The notes beneath the pieces were generated by a model that searched no databases, had not been told where the DNA came from, and worked only from the letters and a program-made list of their open reading frames with translations. A DNA stretch of 64,000 nucleotides from JBAYST01 sp034932745. GTDB lineage: Bacteria; Bacillota_I; Bacilli_A; RFN20; CAG-826. Position 1 is the first letter of the stretch. Each line of letters begins with the position of its first letter. Position numbers and translations under genes: made by a program. The DNA lies in contig JAYFOJ010000001.1 of NCBI GenBank assembly GCA_034932745.1, positions 1 to 64,000 on the forward strand. Direction: 5' to 3'. Shown piece by piece: positions 24,910-33,923 of the stretch.

Positions 24910-27313
24910 TATTATTAATACCTCTATTTCTTAGCAAATTGACGATGTAGGACACTCCTATATATAGTGCAGCACAAATGATTAAAATTAAACCTATTTG
25001 CACATAGTTGTGTAACAAAAGTTGTGAAAAATCAATTTCAAAAAGACGGTGTCTACCATAATTTGTATCGACTACAAAGGCGAATATTAAAGAAGCGATA
25101 TTGATAGCGGCAACTCCTAAGAACACAAATAATCGATACTTAGTAAATGGCTTTGAAACTTGATATAGAGTTGCAAGAGGAAGGATTGCCATCACAATTG
25201 CGCACATACTAGTCACAATGGCCTCAGAATTCGGACTATTGATGTAAAGCACATAAATGCTAATCACAGCAACAATCATCGTTATTGCTCCTGGAATTGC
25301 TTTTCTTAAAACATTTATTAAGAATTTACCTTCGATAACTTCGGAGTTAGGTTCTAGGGCAAGGAAGAACGCCCCGAAACCAATAATCGTAATTTCCCAT
25401 AAGTAGAAATGATTTGGCAAAAACGGATAAGTTAAACCATTTGCCATCGATGTAATAAGGAAAGTCATCGAAATAATAATTGCGAAAATGGTCTTAACTA
25501 GGAATAAAGAACTGGTTCTTTGAATATTATTTATTACTCTTCGACCCTCTGCGACGACATCTGGAAGGTTAGAAAAGTCAGAATCGAGCAAAACTAGTTG
25601 TGATACATTTCTAGCGGCGTCTGCCCCACTAGCCATAGCGATTGAACAATCAGCTTTTTTCAGTGCCAAGATATCGTTTACGCCATCTCCAGTCATTGCT
25701 ACAACTTCTTCAGCTTTTTTCAGTGCATCGATTAATACTTCTTTTTGTTCAGGAGACACTCGTCCGAATACGGTGTATTGAGAAGCAATTTCTCTTACTT
25801 CATCTAAAGGCATACTTTCTAGCGAAACGTAGTTTTCCGCGCCTTTTATGCCTACTTGCTTAGCGATTTCGCTTACAGATTGAGCGTTATCACCAGATAT
25901 AACTCTGATTTTTACTCCATTGTCGCTGAACCATTTGAAAATCTTATCAGCGTTCTCTCTAATGTGATCTTCTAAGACGATAAACGCTAACGCTTTCATC
26001 GTTCCATCTATTTTTTTGTCTTTAATCGATGAATTAGCTTTTGCCACAACTAAGACTCTTAATCCACGTGTTAAATATCGACTAGCCTCGCTGAGCAATG
26101 CTTTTTTACCCTCGAGGTTTAAACATTCAATAGCGCCGATAACATAAGTGCCTTTCTTAAATTGGGCAGCAGAGTATTTGTATCGACTATCAAATGGAAT
26201 AATCTCGGTGGAAAAATCAGTTAACTCGAATGGATAGGCTTTTAAAAGAGCCTTTGCAGTAATGTTATCGTCTCTAGTCGATCTAATAATATTGGAAATC
26301 AATAATTCTAAATCGCTTTTTGAAGTATCAGAGAGATTAATCAATTCTTTTACAATCATCGTACCATCAGTGATCGTTCCGGTCTTATCAAGACATAAAG
26401 TTGTACTTCTTGCTAGCATCTCTAATGAGTAGAATTCTTGGACCAAAGTTCTTTTCTTCGCTAGATTAATAACGCCAACGGTTAAAGACATCGAAGTTAA
26501 TAAGTATAGACCAGCAGGAATCATCGCAATCATCGAACCTGCAAATGTTCCTACTGTATTTTTAAAATCGTTAATCAATTCATCTTTTCTAACTATAACC
26601 GTAATTAAACCAAGGAAAATAACTATCGCTCCAATGACTTTAAACAAAATATTTAGTGACTTTTTTAGTTTGGAATCATGTGCTTTTTTTGCTCTTGCAC
26701 TAGCTTGCAATTGAGCAGCATAATTCTCTTTTCCGACATGGATAATTCGTGTTTTAGCACTTCCATTTACGACATATGAACCAGAAAATATTTGATCGCC
26801 CTTTTGCTTATAAATTATTTGCGATTCTCCAGTAATGAGCGATTCATCGACGCCGATCTCTCCATCTACCACAATAGCGTCCGCCACTATTTGATTACCG
26901 GTTTTCACAATAACAATCTCATCTCTTACGATGTCGTTAACCAAAATACTCTTTTCTTGTTTGCCGCGGATAACTAAGGCAGTAGGTTCCGTTAGAAGTT
27001 GTAATTTCTCTAAAAGTTTATGGGCTTTAATATCTTGATATAGTCCAATTCCAATATTAAAAAGATAGACTATAGCAAAGAAAAGACTGAAATACTTCTC
27101 AGCGATGACTAATAAAACAGCGATGACTAAAAACAAAAAATTAAAAAAGGTACAAACATTAGTCATGAAGATTTCTAAATAACTCTTACCAATAATTGTT
27201 TTAGTCTTGTTTGTAAGATTGGCTTCGATCCGCTCGTTAACTTGGTTTTCATTCAAACCCGTAACGGCGTCCGTTTCGATTATGGGAACGGTCTTCTCTG
27301 CGCGTGCGCTCAT
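24899..27313 (-). CDS. Cation-transporting P-type ATPase (CtpE-like, HAD-IC family)
   Basis: 804 aa from the ATG at 27313. An actuator domain (VDESLITGES) is followed by the phosphorylation motif CLDKTGTITDG, then RVISGDN, MTGDGVNDILALKKADCSIAMASG and about ten membrane segments. There is no CPx motif and no metal-binding N-terminal domain, so it is not a P1B pump; the architecture resembles mycobacterial CtpE, implicated in Ca2+ uptake, but the ion is not readable. Two longer in-frame starts (27319, 27349) exist; the latter lies within a terminator-like hairpin. No Shine-Dalgarno precedes any of them. First gene of the operon with psuG, TetR, Fe-ADH and the M50-like gene. Confidence 0.85.
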   Translation of the reverse strand: MSARAEKTVPIIETDAVTGLNENQVNERIEANLTNKTKTIIGKSYLEIFMTNVCTFFNFLFLVIAVLLVIAEKYFSLFFAIVYLFNIGIGLYQDIKAHKLLEKLQLLTEPTALVIRGKQEKSILVNDIVRDEIVIVKTGNQIVADAIVVDGEIGVDESLITGESQIIYKQKGDQIFSGSYVVNGSAKTRIIHVGKENYAAQLQASARAKKAHDSKLKKSLNILFKVIGAIVIFLGLITVIVRKDELINDFKNTVGTFAGSMIAMIPAGLYLLTSMSLTVGVINLAKKRTLVQEFYSLEMLARSTTLCLDKTGTITDGTMIVKELINLSDTSKSDLELLISNIIRSTRDDNITAKALLKAYPFELTDFSTEIIPFDSRYKYSAAQFKKGTYVIGAIECLNLEGKKALLSEASRYLTRGLRVLVVAKANSSIKDKKIDGTMKALAFIVLEDHIRENADKIFKWFSDNGVKIRVISGDNAQSVSEIAKQVGIKGAENYVSLESMPLDEVREIASQYTVFGRVSPEQKEVLIDALKKAEEVVAMTGDGVNDILALKKADCSIAMASGADAARNVSQLVLLDSDFSNLPDVVAEGRRVINNIQRTSSLFLVKTIFAIIISMTFLITSMANGLTYPFLPNHFYLWEITIIGFGAFFLALEPNSEVIEGKFLINVLRKAIPGAITMIVAVISIYVLYINSPNSEAIVTSMCAIVMAILPLATLYQVSKPFTKYRLFVFLGVAAINIASLIFAFVVDTNYGRHRLFEIDFSQLLLHNYVQIGLILIICAALYIGVSYIVNLLRNRGINNNEN

Positions 27314-27325
27314 ATACATATGATA

Positions 27326-27354
27326 GAAAAAAACTTGAACAATGTCCAAGTTTT
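27326..27354 (-). terminator. Terminator-like hairpin just upstream of the P-type ATPase start
   Basis: Minus strand: AACTTGGACA/TGTTCAAGTT-type stem followed by seven T. It ends about 13 bases before the ATPase ATG. It is either the terminator of the tadA-lipoprotein transcript or a leader attenuator. Confidence 0.7.
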
Positions 27355-27372
27355 ATCGAAAGCAATTTTGAA

Positions 27373-28314
27373 TTAGATAGATTCTATTGTGAAATTTTTA
27401 GTATCGCGAATTTCGCGATAGGTGACGCCGCTTGAAGTTTCTAAATAACGGTAGTCAGTTTTTGTAATATATCCATTAGCGATAATTATTTGATAAGTAA
27501 TCGTAATGTTCATCGTTCCTGTTTCGCTAGTGACAGATCCGCCGAGGACTTGATTAATCGTCACTTCTCCTTCGTTAGCGGTTCCATTTAAGCTTTTCAC
27601 ATAGCCGGTATATCTCGAGTCATTAAAATCGGTTTCCATTTTGTTCACAAAATCTTCACTGCGAACTAAATTCAAATAACCACTGTAAGAAGAGACCGAG
27701 TAATAGTATCGTTTTTCACTATCTAATCGATCGACATCATAATCATACTTCTCCGTGAATGTAATATGATTTTCATCGACAGATAAAGAATAATTACCAG
27801 TCGATTGAATATCTTGTTCCACCGGAGTCACTTCAGAAGTATCTTCAGAAGTCGGAACCGGAATATCAAAATAATGTTTATGATAAGCAAGCGTTCCTAC
27901 TGCCGTACAATTGGCGTTATTTCTTGTTAAAGATTCACTCTTTTCTAAGATGATGTCTCCATTATCAAAAGTAACACTACCTGAGTCATTACCGCCGAAA
28001 TCATATAAGGTGTTATCTTTGGTTTCTCTAGTCATTTTATTAACGTACATATCATTAGAAGAAATTACGCTTAATAAGGCTGAAATATCGCTTGAATTTA
28101 GTGACGCTCCGCCAGTTTTACCGATGGCGTTAATGGTTGTTTCAATCGAATTATGATAAACAAAATCGTAATCTGCTGGATCGACCCGAGGTGGAACATA
28201 TGATTCTGGCTCGGAATAGGTGAAATCACCTGAGTGAGTTCTAATTCCACCATTACAACTCGAAAATAAAAGTGCCGATGATAGTATCAACAATCTAAGC
28301 CCGTTTTTATTCAT
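27373..28314 (-). CDS. Hypothetical lipoprotein
   Basis: 313 aa. Not recognised. The signal peptide ends in the lipobox LFSSC (Cys20), so it should be anchored outside the membrane. The mature part is acidic and beta-rich, with many Tyr, Ser and Asp and no clear catalytic motif. It begins within tadA (8-bp overlap), so it is co-transcribed with it, an odd pairing of a tRNA-editing enzyme with a surface protein. Confidence 0.75.
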   Translation of the reverse strand: MNKNGLRLLILSSALLFSSCNGGIRTHSGDFTYSEPESYVPPRVDPADYDFVYHNSIETTINAIGKTGGASLNSSDISALLSVISSNDMYVNKMTRETKDNTLYDFGGNDSGSVTFDNGDIILEKSESLTRNNANCTAVGTLAYHKHYFDIPVPTSEDTSEVTPVEQDIQSTGNYSLSVDENHITFTEKYDYDVDRLDSEKRYYYSVSSYSGYLNLVRSEDFVNKMETDFNDSRYTGYVKSLNGTANEGEVTINQVLGGSVTSETGTMNITITYQIIIANGYITKTDYRYLETSSGVTYREIRDTKNFTIESI

Positions 28315-28768
28315 GGTTGTCTCTTTTCTTTTTGAAATAATCTTTGATTATAGTGGCGCATTCTTTTTCTTTAATGCCACCCTTTACTTCTACTTGATGA
28401 TTGAGATTTTTTTGCTCGAATAAATTGTAAGAAGAACCAAGCGCACCGCCTTTTGAATCTTTTGAACCGTAAACGATTCTATCCATTCGAGTCCACAAAA
28501 TGGTACCCGCACACATCGAACAAGGTTCAATAGTAACGTAAATCGTGCACCCGACTAACCGCCATGATTTTAGTTTCCGACAAGCGGAACGAATCGCTAA
28601 AACTTCTGCGTGCGCCGTTGGGTCGTTTCTTTTTTCGCGCTGGTTATAACTCTTAGCAATGACTTTTCCATCTTTAACAATGACTGCACCGATTGGCACT
28701 TCATCTATCAAAGCGGCTTTTTGCGCCTCTAGTAAGGCTATATTCATGAAGTAGGAATCGTCTTTCAT
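28307..28768 (-). CDS. tadA: tRNA-specific adenosine deaminase
   Basis: 153 aa. Converts A34 to inosine in the tRNA-Arg(ACG) anticodon, letting it read CGU, CGC and CGA. The zinc/catalytic motifs are HAE (His53, Glu55) and EPCSMC (Cys83, Cys86). The length is normal. The ATG lies about 12 bases after the end of the SRP RNA with no Shine-Dalgarno, so it appears to be transcribed from the SRP RNA promoter. Confidence 0.95.
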   Translation of the reverse strand: MKDDSYFMNIALLEAQKAALIDEVPIGAVIVKDGKVIAKSYNQREKRNDPTAHAEVLAIRSACRKLKSWRLVGCTIYVTIEPCSMCAGTILWTRMDRIVYGSKDSKGGALGSSYNLFEQKNLNHQVEVKGGIKEKECATIIKDYFKKKRDNHE

Positions 28769-28778
28769 ACGTTGTTAA

Positions 28779-28860
28779 TAGGACCATCGCACATGAGCGG
28801 AATATTTAAGGCTGCTACGTTCCCGTCCTGACCTGGTTCATAACCTCTCATCGCGATGGC
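28779..28860 (-). ncRNA. ffs: Signal recognition particle RNA (small bacterial 4.5S type)
   Basis: About 80 nt. On the minus strand the conserved apical hairpin reads GGTCAGG-ACG-GGAA-CGT-AGCAGCC with a GGAA tetraloop. The outer stem pairs GCCATCGC near the 5' end with GCGATGGT near the 3' end. It binds Ffh and guides membrane protein targeting. The length lacks room for an Alu domain, so this is the short form rather than the 270-nt Bacillus form. Its position near serS and tadA matches the Firmicutes origin region. Confidence 0.93.
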
Positions 28861-28866
28861 AAAAAT

Positions 28867-28875
28867 ATTATAGCA
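28867..28875 (-). promoter_or_regulatory. Promoter of SRP RNA
   Basis: Minus strand TGCTATAAT: perfect TATAAT with an extended TGn, 7 bases upstream of the first paired base of the RNA. Confidence 0.7.
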
Positions 28876-28899
28876 TAGAAAACTATCTTTTTTTGAGGA

Positions 28900-28925
28900 C
28901 AAAAAAGAGGAGCAAATGCCCCTCT
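28900..28925 (-). terminator. Terminator after serS
   Basis: Minus strand AGAGGGGC - ATTT - GCTCCTCT (one G-U pair) followed by a T run. Confidence 0.85.
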
Positions 28926-28939
28926 ATTTTTTATAATTA

Positions 28940-30220
28940 TTACTTTATCGGTTTTAAAACTTTAAGTCCGCCCATAAAAGGTTGGAGACATTCAGGAATT
29001 AAAACTGAACCATCGGCTTGTTGATGTTGTTCAAGAAGCGCTGGGAAAATACGACTAGTTGCTAGACCAGATCCGTTCAGTGTGTGAACGAATTTTGTCT
29101 TACCACTTTCTTTATCTCTATATCTCACCATTCCACGTCTAGCTTGATAATCTCTTGCGTTGCTAACGGATGAAACTTCTTTATAAATACCGATTGATGG
29201 AATCCACACTTCGATATCATATGTTCTTGCCATGGAGTGAGAAATATCTCCAGCGGCTAATTTGCTAACTTGATAGTGTAGGCCTAGTTTTTGGACTAGT
29301 TTTTCAGCTTTAGCAACCATTTCTAAGAATGCAGCGTCGCTACCTTCTTGCGCGGTATATTGAACCATTTCCACTTTGTTAAATTGATAACCGCGAATCG
29401 TGCCTCTTTCTTCAGTTCGGTAACTACCGGCCTCGCGACGATAGCAAGGAGTATACGCGAAGTATTTCTTTGGTAACTCTTCATTAGCAAGAATTTCATT
29501 GCGATGGAAATTCACAAGAGCGGTTTCAGCGGTTGGAAGGAGAAATCTTTGCGGTTCAATTCCTTCGAGCCAGAAAACATCTTCCTTAAATTTTGGAAAT
29601 TGCCCTGCAACATATCCAGATTCTTCATTTAACAAATGAGGCGGTAAAATAAACTCGTAACCATCTTTTAAATGTTCGGCAATAAAGAAATTAATCAATG
29701 CCCATTCGAGTTGAGCACCTTTACCGGTGTAAATCCAAGACCCACGACCAGCAATTTTAGCGCCACGTTCAAAATCGATTAATCCAAGAGATTCCGCTAA
29801 GGCAACATGATCTTTTGGTGTGAATTTAAAATCAGGTTTCTTACCAAAGGTAACGATGGCCTTATTGTTTTCTTTTCCACCACCCAACAAATCCTCATCT
29901 GGAATGTTTGGTAACGCAATTAAGAAATCATTAATCTTCTTCTCTAATTCGATTAACAATGTTTCGCTATGTTTATTCTTTTCGCCAAGTTCTTTCACTT
30001 TGGCAAATATCTCGTCGACATTGCCACCGCTTTTCTTCACTAGTGGAACCGATTTTGATAAACGGTTTTGCTCGGCTTTATTCGATTCGACTTGAATTAG
30101 TAATTCTTTGCGTTTGGTATCCCATTCTAATAATTCTTTAAAATCGGCTTCCCACATTTTTTTAGCGAGTAACTTTTTGATTTTTTCCGGATTCTCGCGG
30201 ATTAGATTGATATCGATCAT
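28940..30220 (-). CDS. serS: Seryl-tRNA synthetase
   Basis: 426 aa, normal length. An N-terminal antiparallel coiled-coil arm (about 28-100) for the long variable arm of tRNA-Ser is followed by a class II catalytic core with motif 2 (FAYTPCYRREAGSYRTEERG) and motif 3 (LNGSGLATSRIFPALLEQHQ). GGAGG lies 8 bases before the ATG. The ATG overlaps the stop of the upstream glycosyltransferase gene (ATGA). No T-box element precedes it. Confidence 0.97.
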   Translation of the reverse strand: MIDINLIRENPEKIKKLLAKKMWEADFKELLEWDTKRKELLIQVESNKAEQNRLSKSVPLVKKSGGNVDEIFAKVKELGEKNKHSETLLIELEKKINDFLIALPNIPDEDLLGGGKENNKAIVTFGKKPDFKFTPKDHVALAESLGLIDFERGAKIAGRGSWIYTGKGAQLEWALINFFIAEHLKDGYEFILPPHLLNEESGYVAGQFPKFKEDVFWLEGIEPQRFLLPTAETALVNFHRNEILANEELPKKYFAYTPCYRREAGSYRTEERGTIRGYQFNKVEMVQYTAQEGSDAAFLEMVAKAEKLVQKLGLHYQVSKLAAGDISHSMARTYDIEVWIPSIGIYKEVSSVSNARDYQARRGMVRYRDKESGKTKFVHTLNGSGLATSRIFPALLEQHQQADGSVLIPECLQPFMGGLKVLKPIK

Positions 30221-31254
30221 ACATTGCCTCCAATGGTTTTCTTATAATTCATTTCTTGTTGATAAATCAAGTGTAATCTTTCTCCGATTTCGGTTAAAGA
30301 GGCTTTCTTTGCAAGTTCGTAGGCTTTTAATGTTGTTTCTCTTAACTTCCCGTCGAGGAAATCTTTTGTTAAAGATGCAAGCGTCTCACTAAATTGAGCA
30401 ATATAAGCCGTCTCCCCATCTACTAGAAGATTTGGGAAAAGAGCTTGCTCTCTAACTATTAACTGACATTTAGCCGCCATTGCCTCGAGGAGCGAAACAA
30501 ATCCAGCTTTCTTATATCCAGGAAGCATGAAAATTGAAGCATTCATCAAAGCAGACCGGTAAATATCATTTGGAACCATTTCATTAAACTTTAGATTCTT
30601 TGGAGCTTTCTTTATTAATTTCTTGATTCGGTGATTCATTTTAACGTTTGAAGATGCATGCCCAAAGAAGTAAAAAACAGCATTTGGACATTTTTTACCC
30701 GCTTCGATAAAGGCATTAATTCCTTCAAGCGAATCATATTCACCTACCGCAATAACTAATTTCTTATTTTTCTCTTCGCGAAAGTAACGATAGAACAATT
30801 CTTTTTCTTCCTGTCTTTCAAAATCAAATGTCGAAAGATTAACTCCAGGAGGAAGAACAGTAATGTCGGTGATAATCTTATTTTCTTTTAAGAATAGGCG
30901 CGCGGATTCGCATGGCACCAAAATTCGTGATGCTTTATTAAGATATTTCACCGCTTTAGTCGATAAAACGTTTTCAATAACGCCATCCTTATATTTAAAG
31001 TCTAAGAAAGAGGCATTAGGATCGTTTTCACACATCAATGCGCTGACGATAAGTGGTTTTCCTTTTTCGATTACTTCGTTCGCCACACCATCTTCTTCTG
31101 GAGAAATAAGATGGGCGACGTCATAGTCTTCTAGTCCACTGCTCGTATGAGAAATATCGGCTAATTCGAGAGCCCCTCGGATTGATTTGCACAATCGAGA
31201 GCTCTCAAAATTATCCTTCTTAATGTTAGGTTCTAATGAGATTAAAACTTTCAT
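30217..31254 (-). CDS. Glycosyltransferase family 4-like protein with altered EX7E motif
   Basis: 345 aa. Same length class and fold as the product of 6800-7819 (MKVLI start, LPPGVN, VAVGEYDSLEG, C-terminal EAMAA...LIVRE). At the donor-site EX7E motif the first Glu is replaced: the aligned segment is PGYKKAGFVSLLEA, giving Lys-x7-Glu. It may be weakly active, inactive or a partner subunit. It lies between gyrA and serS and overlaps serS by 4 bp. AAAGG precedes the ATG. Confidence 0.75.
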   Translation of the reverse strand: MKVLISLEPNIKKDNFESSRLCKSIRGALELADISHTSSGLEDYDVAHLISPEEDGVANEVIEKGKPLIVSALMCENDPNASFLDFKYKDGVIENVLSTKAVKYLNKASRILVPCESARLFLKENKIITDITVLPPGVNLSTFDFERQEEKELFYRYFREEKNKKLVIAVGEYDSLEGINAFIEAGKKCPNAVFYFFGHASSNVKMNHRIKKLIKKAPKNLKFNEMVPNDIYRSALMNASIFMLPGYKKAGFVSLLEAMAAKCQLIVREQALFPNLLVDGETAYIAQFSETLASLTKDFLDGKLRETTLKAYELAKKASLTEIGERLHLIYQQEMNYKKTIGGNV

Positions 31255-31264
31255 CGATCACCTT

Positions 31265-33910
31265 TTATAAATCTTCTTCGTTTCCTTCGTGTTCGGATTC
31301 TTTATCTTCTTGATCGTCTTCTTCCACTTGATGAACTTGTGGAACAACCATATTCCCGGTTTCTGAAAGTTGCTCTAAAGCTTCTTCTTCTTCAAGAGCG
31401 GCTTCTTGGCTTTCATCTAAATGGGCAACGATTGCAATCGAAGACACCTTTTGTTTGCCATCGAGTTTGATAATGCGAACACCTTGTGTGTTACGACCAG
31501 CAATCTTGACTTGTTCAAGTGGTGTTCTAATGACGATTCCTCCCACTGTAATGACGAGGAGATCTTCATTACCTTCGACAGCGCGAACATTGACTAAAGA
31601 ACCAACCTTTTCAGTCGATTTAATGGTCAACACGCCTTTAGTGCCGCGTTTAGTAAGGCGGTATTCTTCAAATTCTGACATCTTGCCATAACCCTTGTCG
31701 GTAATCGCTAAGACATATTTTCCTTCTAATGAAGTAGTTACACCGATGACTTTAGCGCCACCAGAAACATTCATGCCTTTAACTCCTGCAGCAGTTCTTC
31801 CCATTGGACGAACGTCTGTTTCGTGGAATTTAACCATCTTGCCATTATCAGCGGCAATACCTAATAAAGTGTTTCCGTCTGTGCATTTAACATCTAGAAG
31901 CATATCTCCTTCTTTTAGACCAATGGCGATTTTACCATTCTGTCTAATCGATTCGAATTCTTGAACAGGGGTTCTTTTTACAATTCCGTTTACAGTCGTG
32001 AAGAATAAGAAATGGTTTTCCACATATTCAGCGACTGGAATAATTGCTTTCACGTGCTCGTTTTGGTCGACGTTTAACAAGTTAACCACTGGGATTCCCT
32101 TACTATTGCGGCCAAATTCTGGTACTTGATAACCTCTAATGCGATAAACCTTACCAAAATCGGTAAAGAACAATAAATCGGTATGGGTTTTGGTATAAAG
32201 CATGATGTCGACGATATCGTTTTCGTTCGTCGCCATTCCTCTTACTCCACGCCCACCGCGGTTTTGTGTTCTAAAGGTATCTGCGGTTAATCTCTTGACG
32301 TAACCATTTTTAGTTAGTGCAACGACGATGTCTTTTTCTGGAATTAAATCCTCGTCATCAATTGTTGCGAGTTCGTCAGAAATAATCGTTCTTCTTTCAT
32401 CGTTAAATTTATCTTTAATTTCCTCTAATTCCTCGATGATGACATCAACGATATGAGAGCGATCTTCAAGAATGAATTTATCGTTTTTAATATTGGCTTG
32501 AAGTTGAGCTTTTTCAGCCTCGAGTTTTTGAGTTTCGATTCCAGTTAAACGACGTAAGTTCATAGCCATAATCGCTTGAACTTGTGGGTCCGTCAAACCG
32601 AATCTTTGAATCAAGCTAGCGGTTGCGGCTTCTGGAGTAGCACTCGCTTTAATAATGTCGACTACTTCGTCGATATTGTCGTGACAAATCAATAATCCTT
32701 CGACGATATGAAGGCGATCTTCATCTTTTTTAAGAAGGAATTTGGTTCTTCTTTCGATAACTTGGACTTGGAAATCGAGATAAGCTTTTAAAATTTCTGT
32801 TACAGGTAAAATCTTTGGCGCTCCATCGACCAAGCAGAGATTAATAATTCCGTAGCTGGTCTGAAGTTGAGTATTTTTATATAGTTGATTCAAAATAACT
32901 TCTGGAACTACGTCTCTTCTTAATTCGACAACGACACGAATTCCGTCTTTATTAGATTCATCGCGGATATCAGTAATACCATCGATGATTTTGTCTCTAA
33001 CCAAGTTAGCCATATTCTCGATCATGTTGGCCTTATTAACTTGATATGGAATTTCAGTGACGATAATGCGTGATTTACCATGTTCGATTTCTTCGATATG
33101 GGCTTTGGAACGGATGACGATTGAACCGGTTCCGGTTAAATATGCATCGCGGATTCCTCTACGTCCAAGAATAATTCCACCAGTTGGAAAATCTGGTCCA
33201 TGGATATATTTTTCTTCGATTTCCTCTGGAGTGATTAATGGGTTACGCGCTAAAGCAATAACGCCATCGATGACTTCTCCAAGGTTGTGGGTTGGAATGT
33301 TTGTCGCCATACCAACAGCGATACCATTAGATCCGTTAACCAATAAGTTTGGAAAACGAGAAGGAAGAACAACTGGTTCTCTTTCTGTTCCATCGTAGTT
33401 GTCGACAAAATCGACTGTATCAGAGTTGATATCTCTAACCATTTCGAGCGATAACTTAGCCATACGGGCTTCGGTATAACGCATAGCCGCGGCTTCATCA
33501 CCATCGATTGACCCGAAGTTACCGTGTCCATCGACGAGGGTATATCTCATCGAGAATGGTTGGGCTAAACGAACGAGAGTTTGATAGATTGCAGCGTCGC
33601 CGTGTGGGTGATATTTGCCCATGACGTCTCCGACGATTCTTGCACATTTTTTATACGGTTTATCTGGTTGCATGCCTGATTCGTTCATGCCGTAGATGAT
33701 ACGTCTATGAACTGGTTTTAAACCATCTCTAGCATCCGGAATCGCACGTGCAACAATAACACTCATCGCATAGTCGAGAAATGAGTTTTGAACTTGGGTA
33801 ACGATTTCGGTATTTTGAAGTCCTGGAACAATTCCTGATTCAATTTCTTCAAGAGATTTCTCTTCTTTGGTTTCTTCTTCCGAAACTTTTTTATCTTTAT
33901 CTTCTAACAT
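31265..33910 (-). CDS. gyrA: DNA gyrase subunit A
   Basis: 881 aa. Cuts and rejoins DNA to introduce negative supercoils, with GyrB. The catalytic Tyr is in the AAMRYTEARM block; DHPHGD-type residues appear as YHPHGDAAIY. The C-terminal wheel has a GyrA-box-like QNRGGRG, which marks gyrase rather than ParC. It has a charged N-terminal extension (~33 aa) and a long acidic tail (about the last 50 residues), both longer than in B. subtilis GyrA. I start at 33910, where AAAGGAG is well spaced; the open frame continues upstream into gyrB. Confidence 0.97.
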   Translation of the reverse strand: MLEDKDKKVSEEETKEEKSLEEIESGIVPGLQNTEIVTQVQNSFLDYAMSVIVARAIPDARDGLKPVHRRIIYGMNESGMQPDKPYKKCARIVGDVMGKYHPHGDAAIYQTLVRLAQPFSMRYTLVDGHGNFGSIDGDEAAAMRYTEARMAKLSLEMVRDINSDTVDFVDNYDGTEREPVVLPSRFPNLLVNGSNGIAVGMATNIPTHNLGEVIDGVIALARNPLITPEEIEEKYIHGPDFPTGGIILGRRGIRDAYLTGTGSIVIRSKAHIEEIEHGKSRIIVTEIPYQVNKANMIENMANLVRDKIIDGITDIRDESNKDGIRVVVELRRDVVPEVILNQLYKNTQLQTSYGIINLCLVDGAPKILPVTEILKAYLDFQVQVIERRTKFLLKKDEDRLHIVEGLLICHDNIDEVVDIIKASATPEAATASLIQRFGLTDPQVQAIMAMNLRRLTGIETQKLEAEKAQLQANIKNDKFILEDRSHIVDVIIEELEEIKDKFNDERRTIISDELATIDDEDLIPEKDIVVALTKNGYVKRLTADTFRTQNRGGRGVRGMATNENDIVDIMLYTKTHTDLLFFTDFGKVYRIRGYQVPEFGRNSKGIPVVNLLNVDQNEHVKAIIPVAEYVENHFLFFTTVNGIVKRTPVQEFESIRQNGKIAIGLKEGDMLLDVKCTDGNTLLGIAADNGKMVKFHETDVRPMGRTAAGVKGMNVSGGAKVIGVTTSLEGKYVLAITDKGYGKMSEFEEYRLTKRGTKGVLTIKSTEKVGSLVNVRAVEGNEDLLVITVGGIVIRTPLEQVKIAGRNTQGVRIIKLDGKQKVSSIAIVAHLDESQEAALEEEEALEQLSETGNMVVPQVHQVEEDDQEDKESEHEGNEEDL

Positions 33911-33923
33911 GTGCGTCTCCTTT

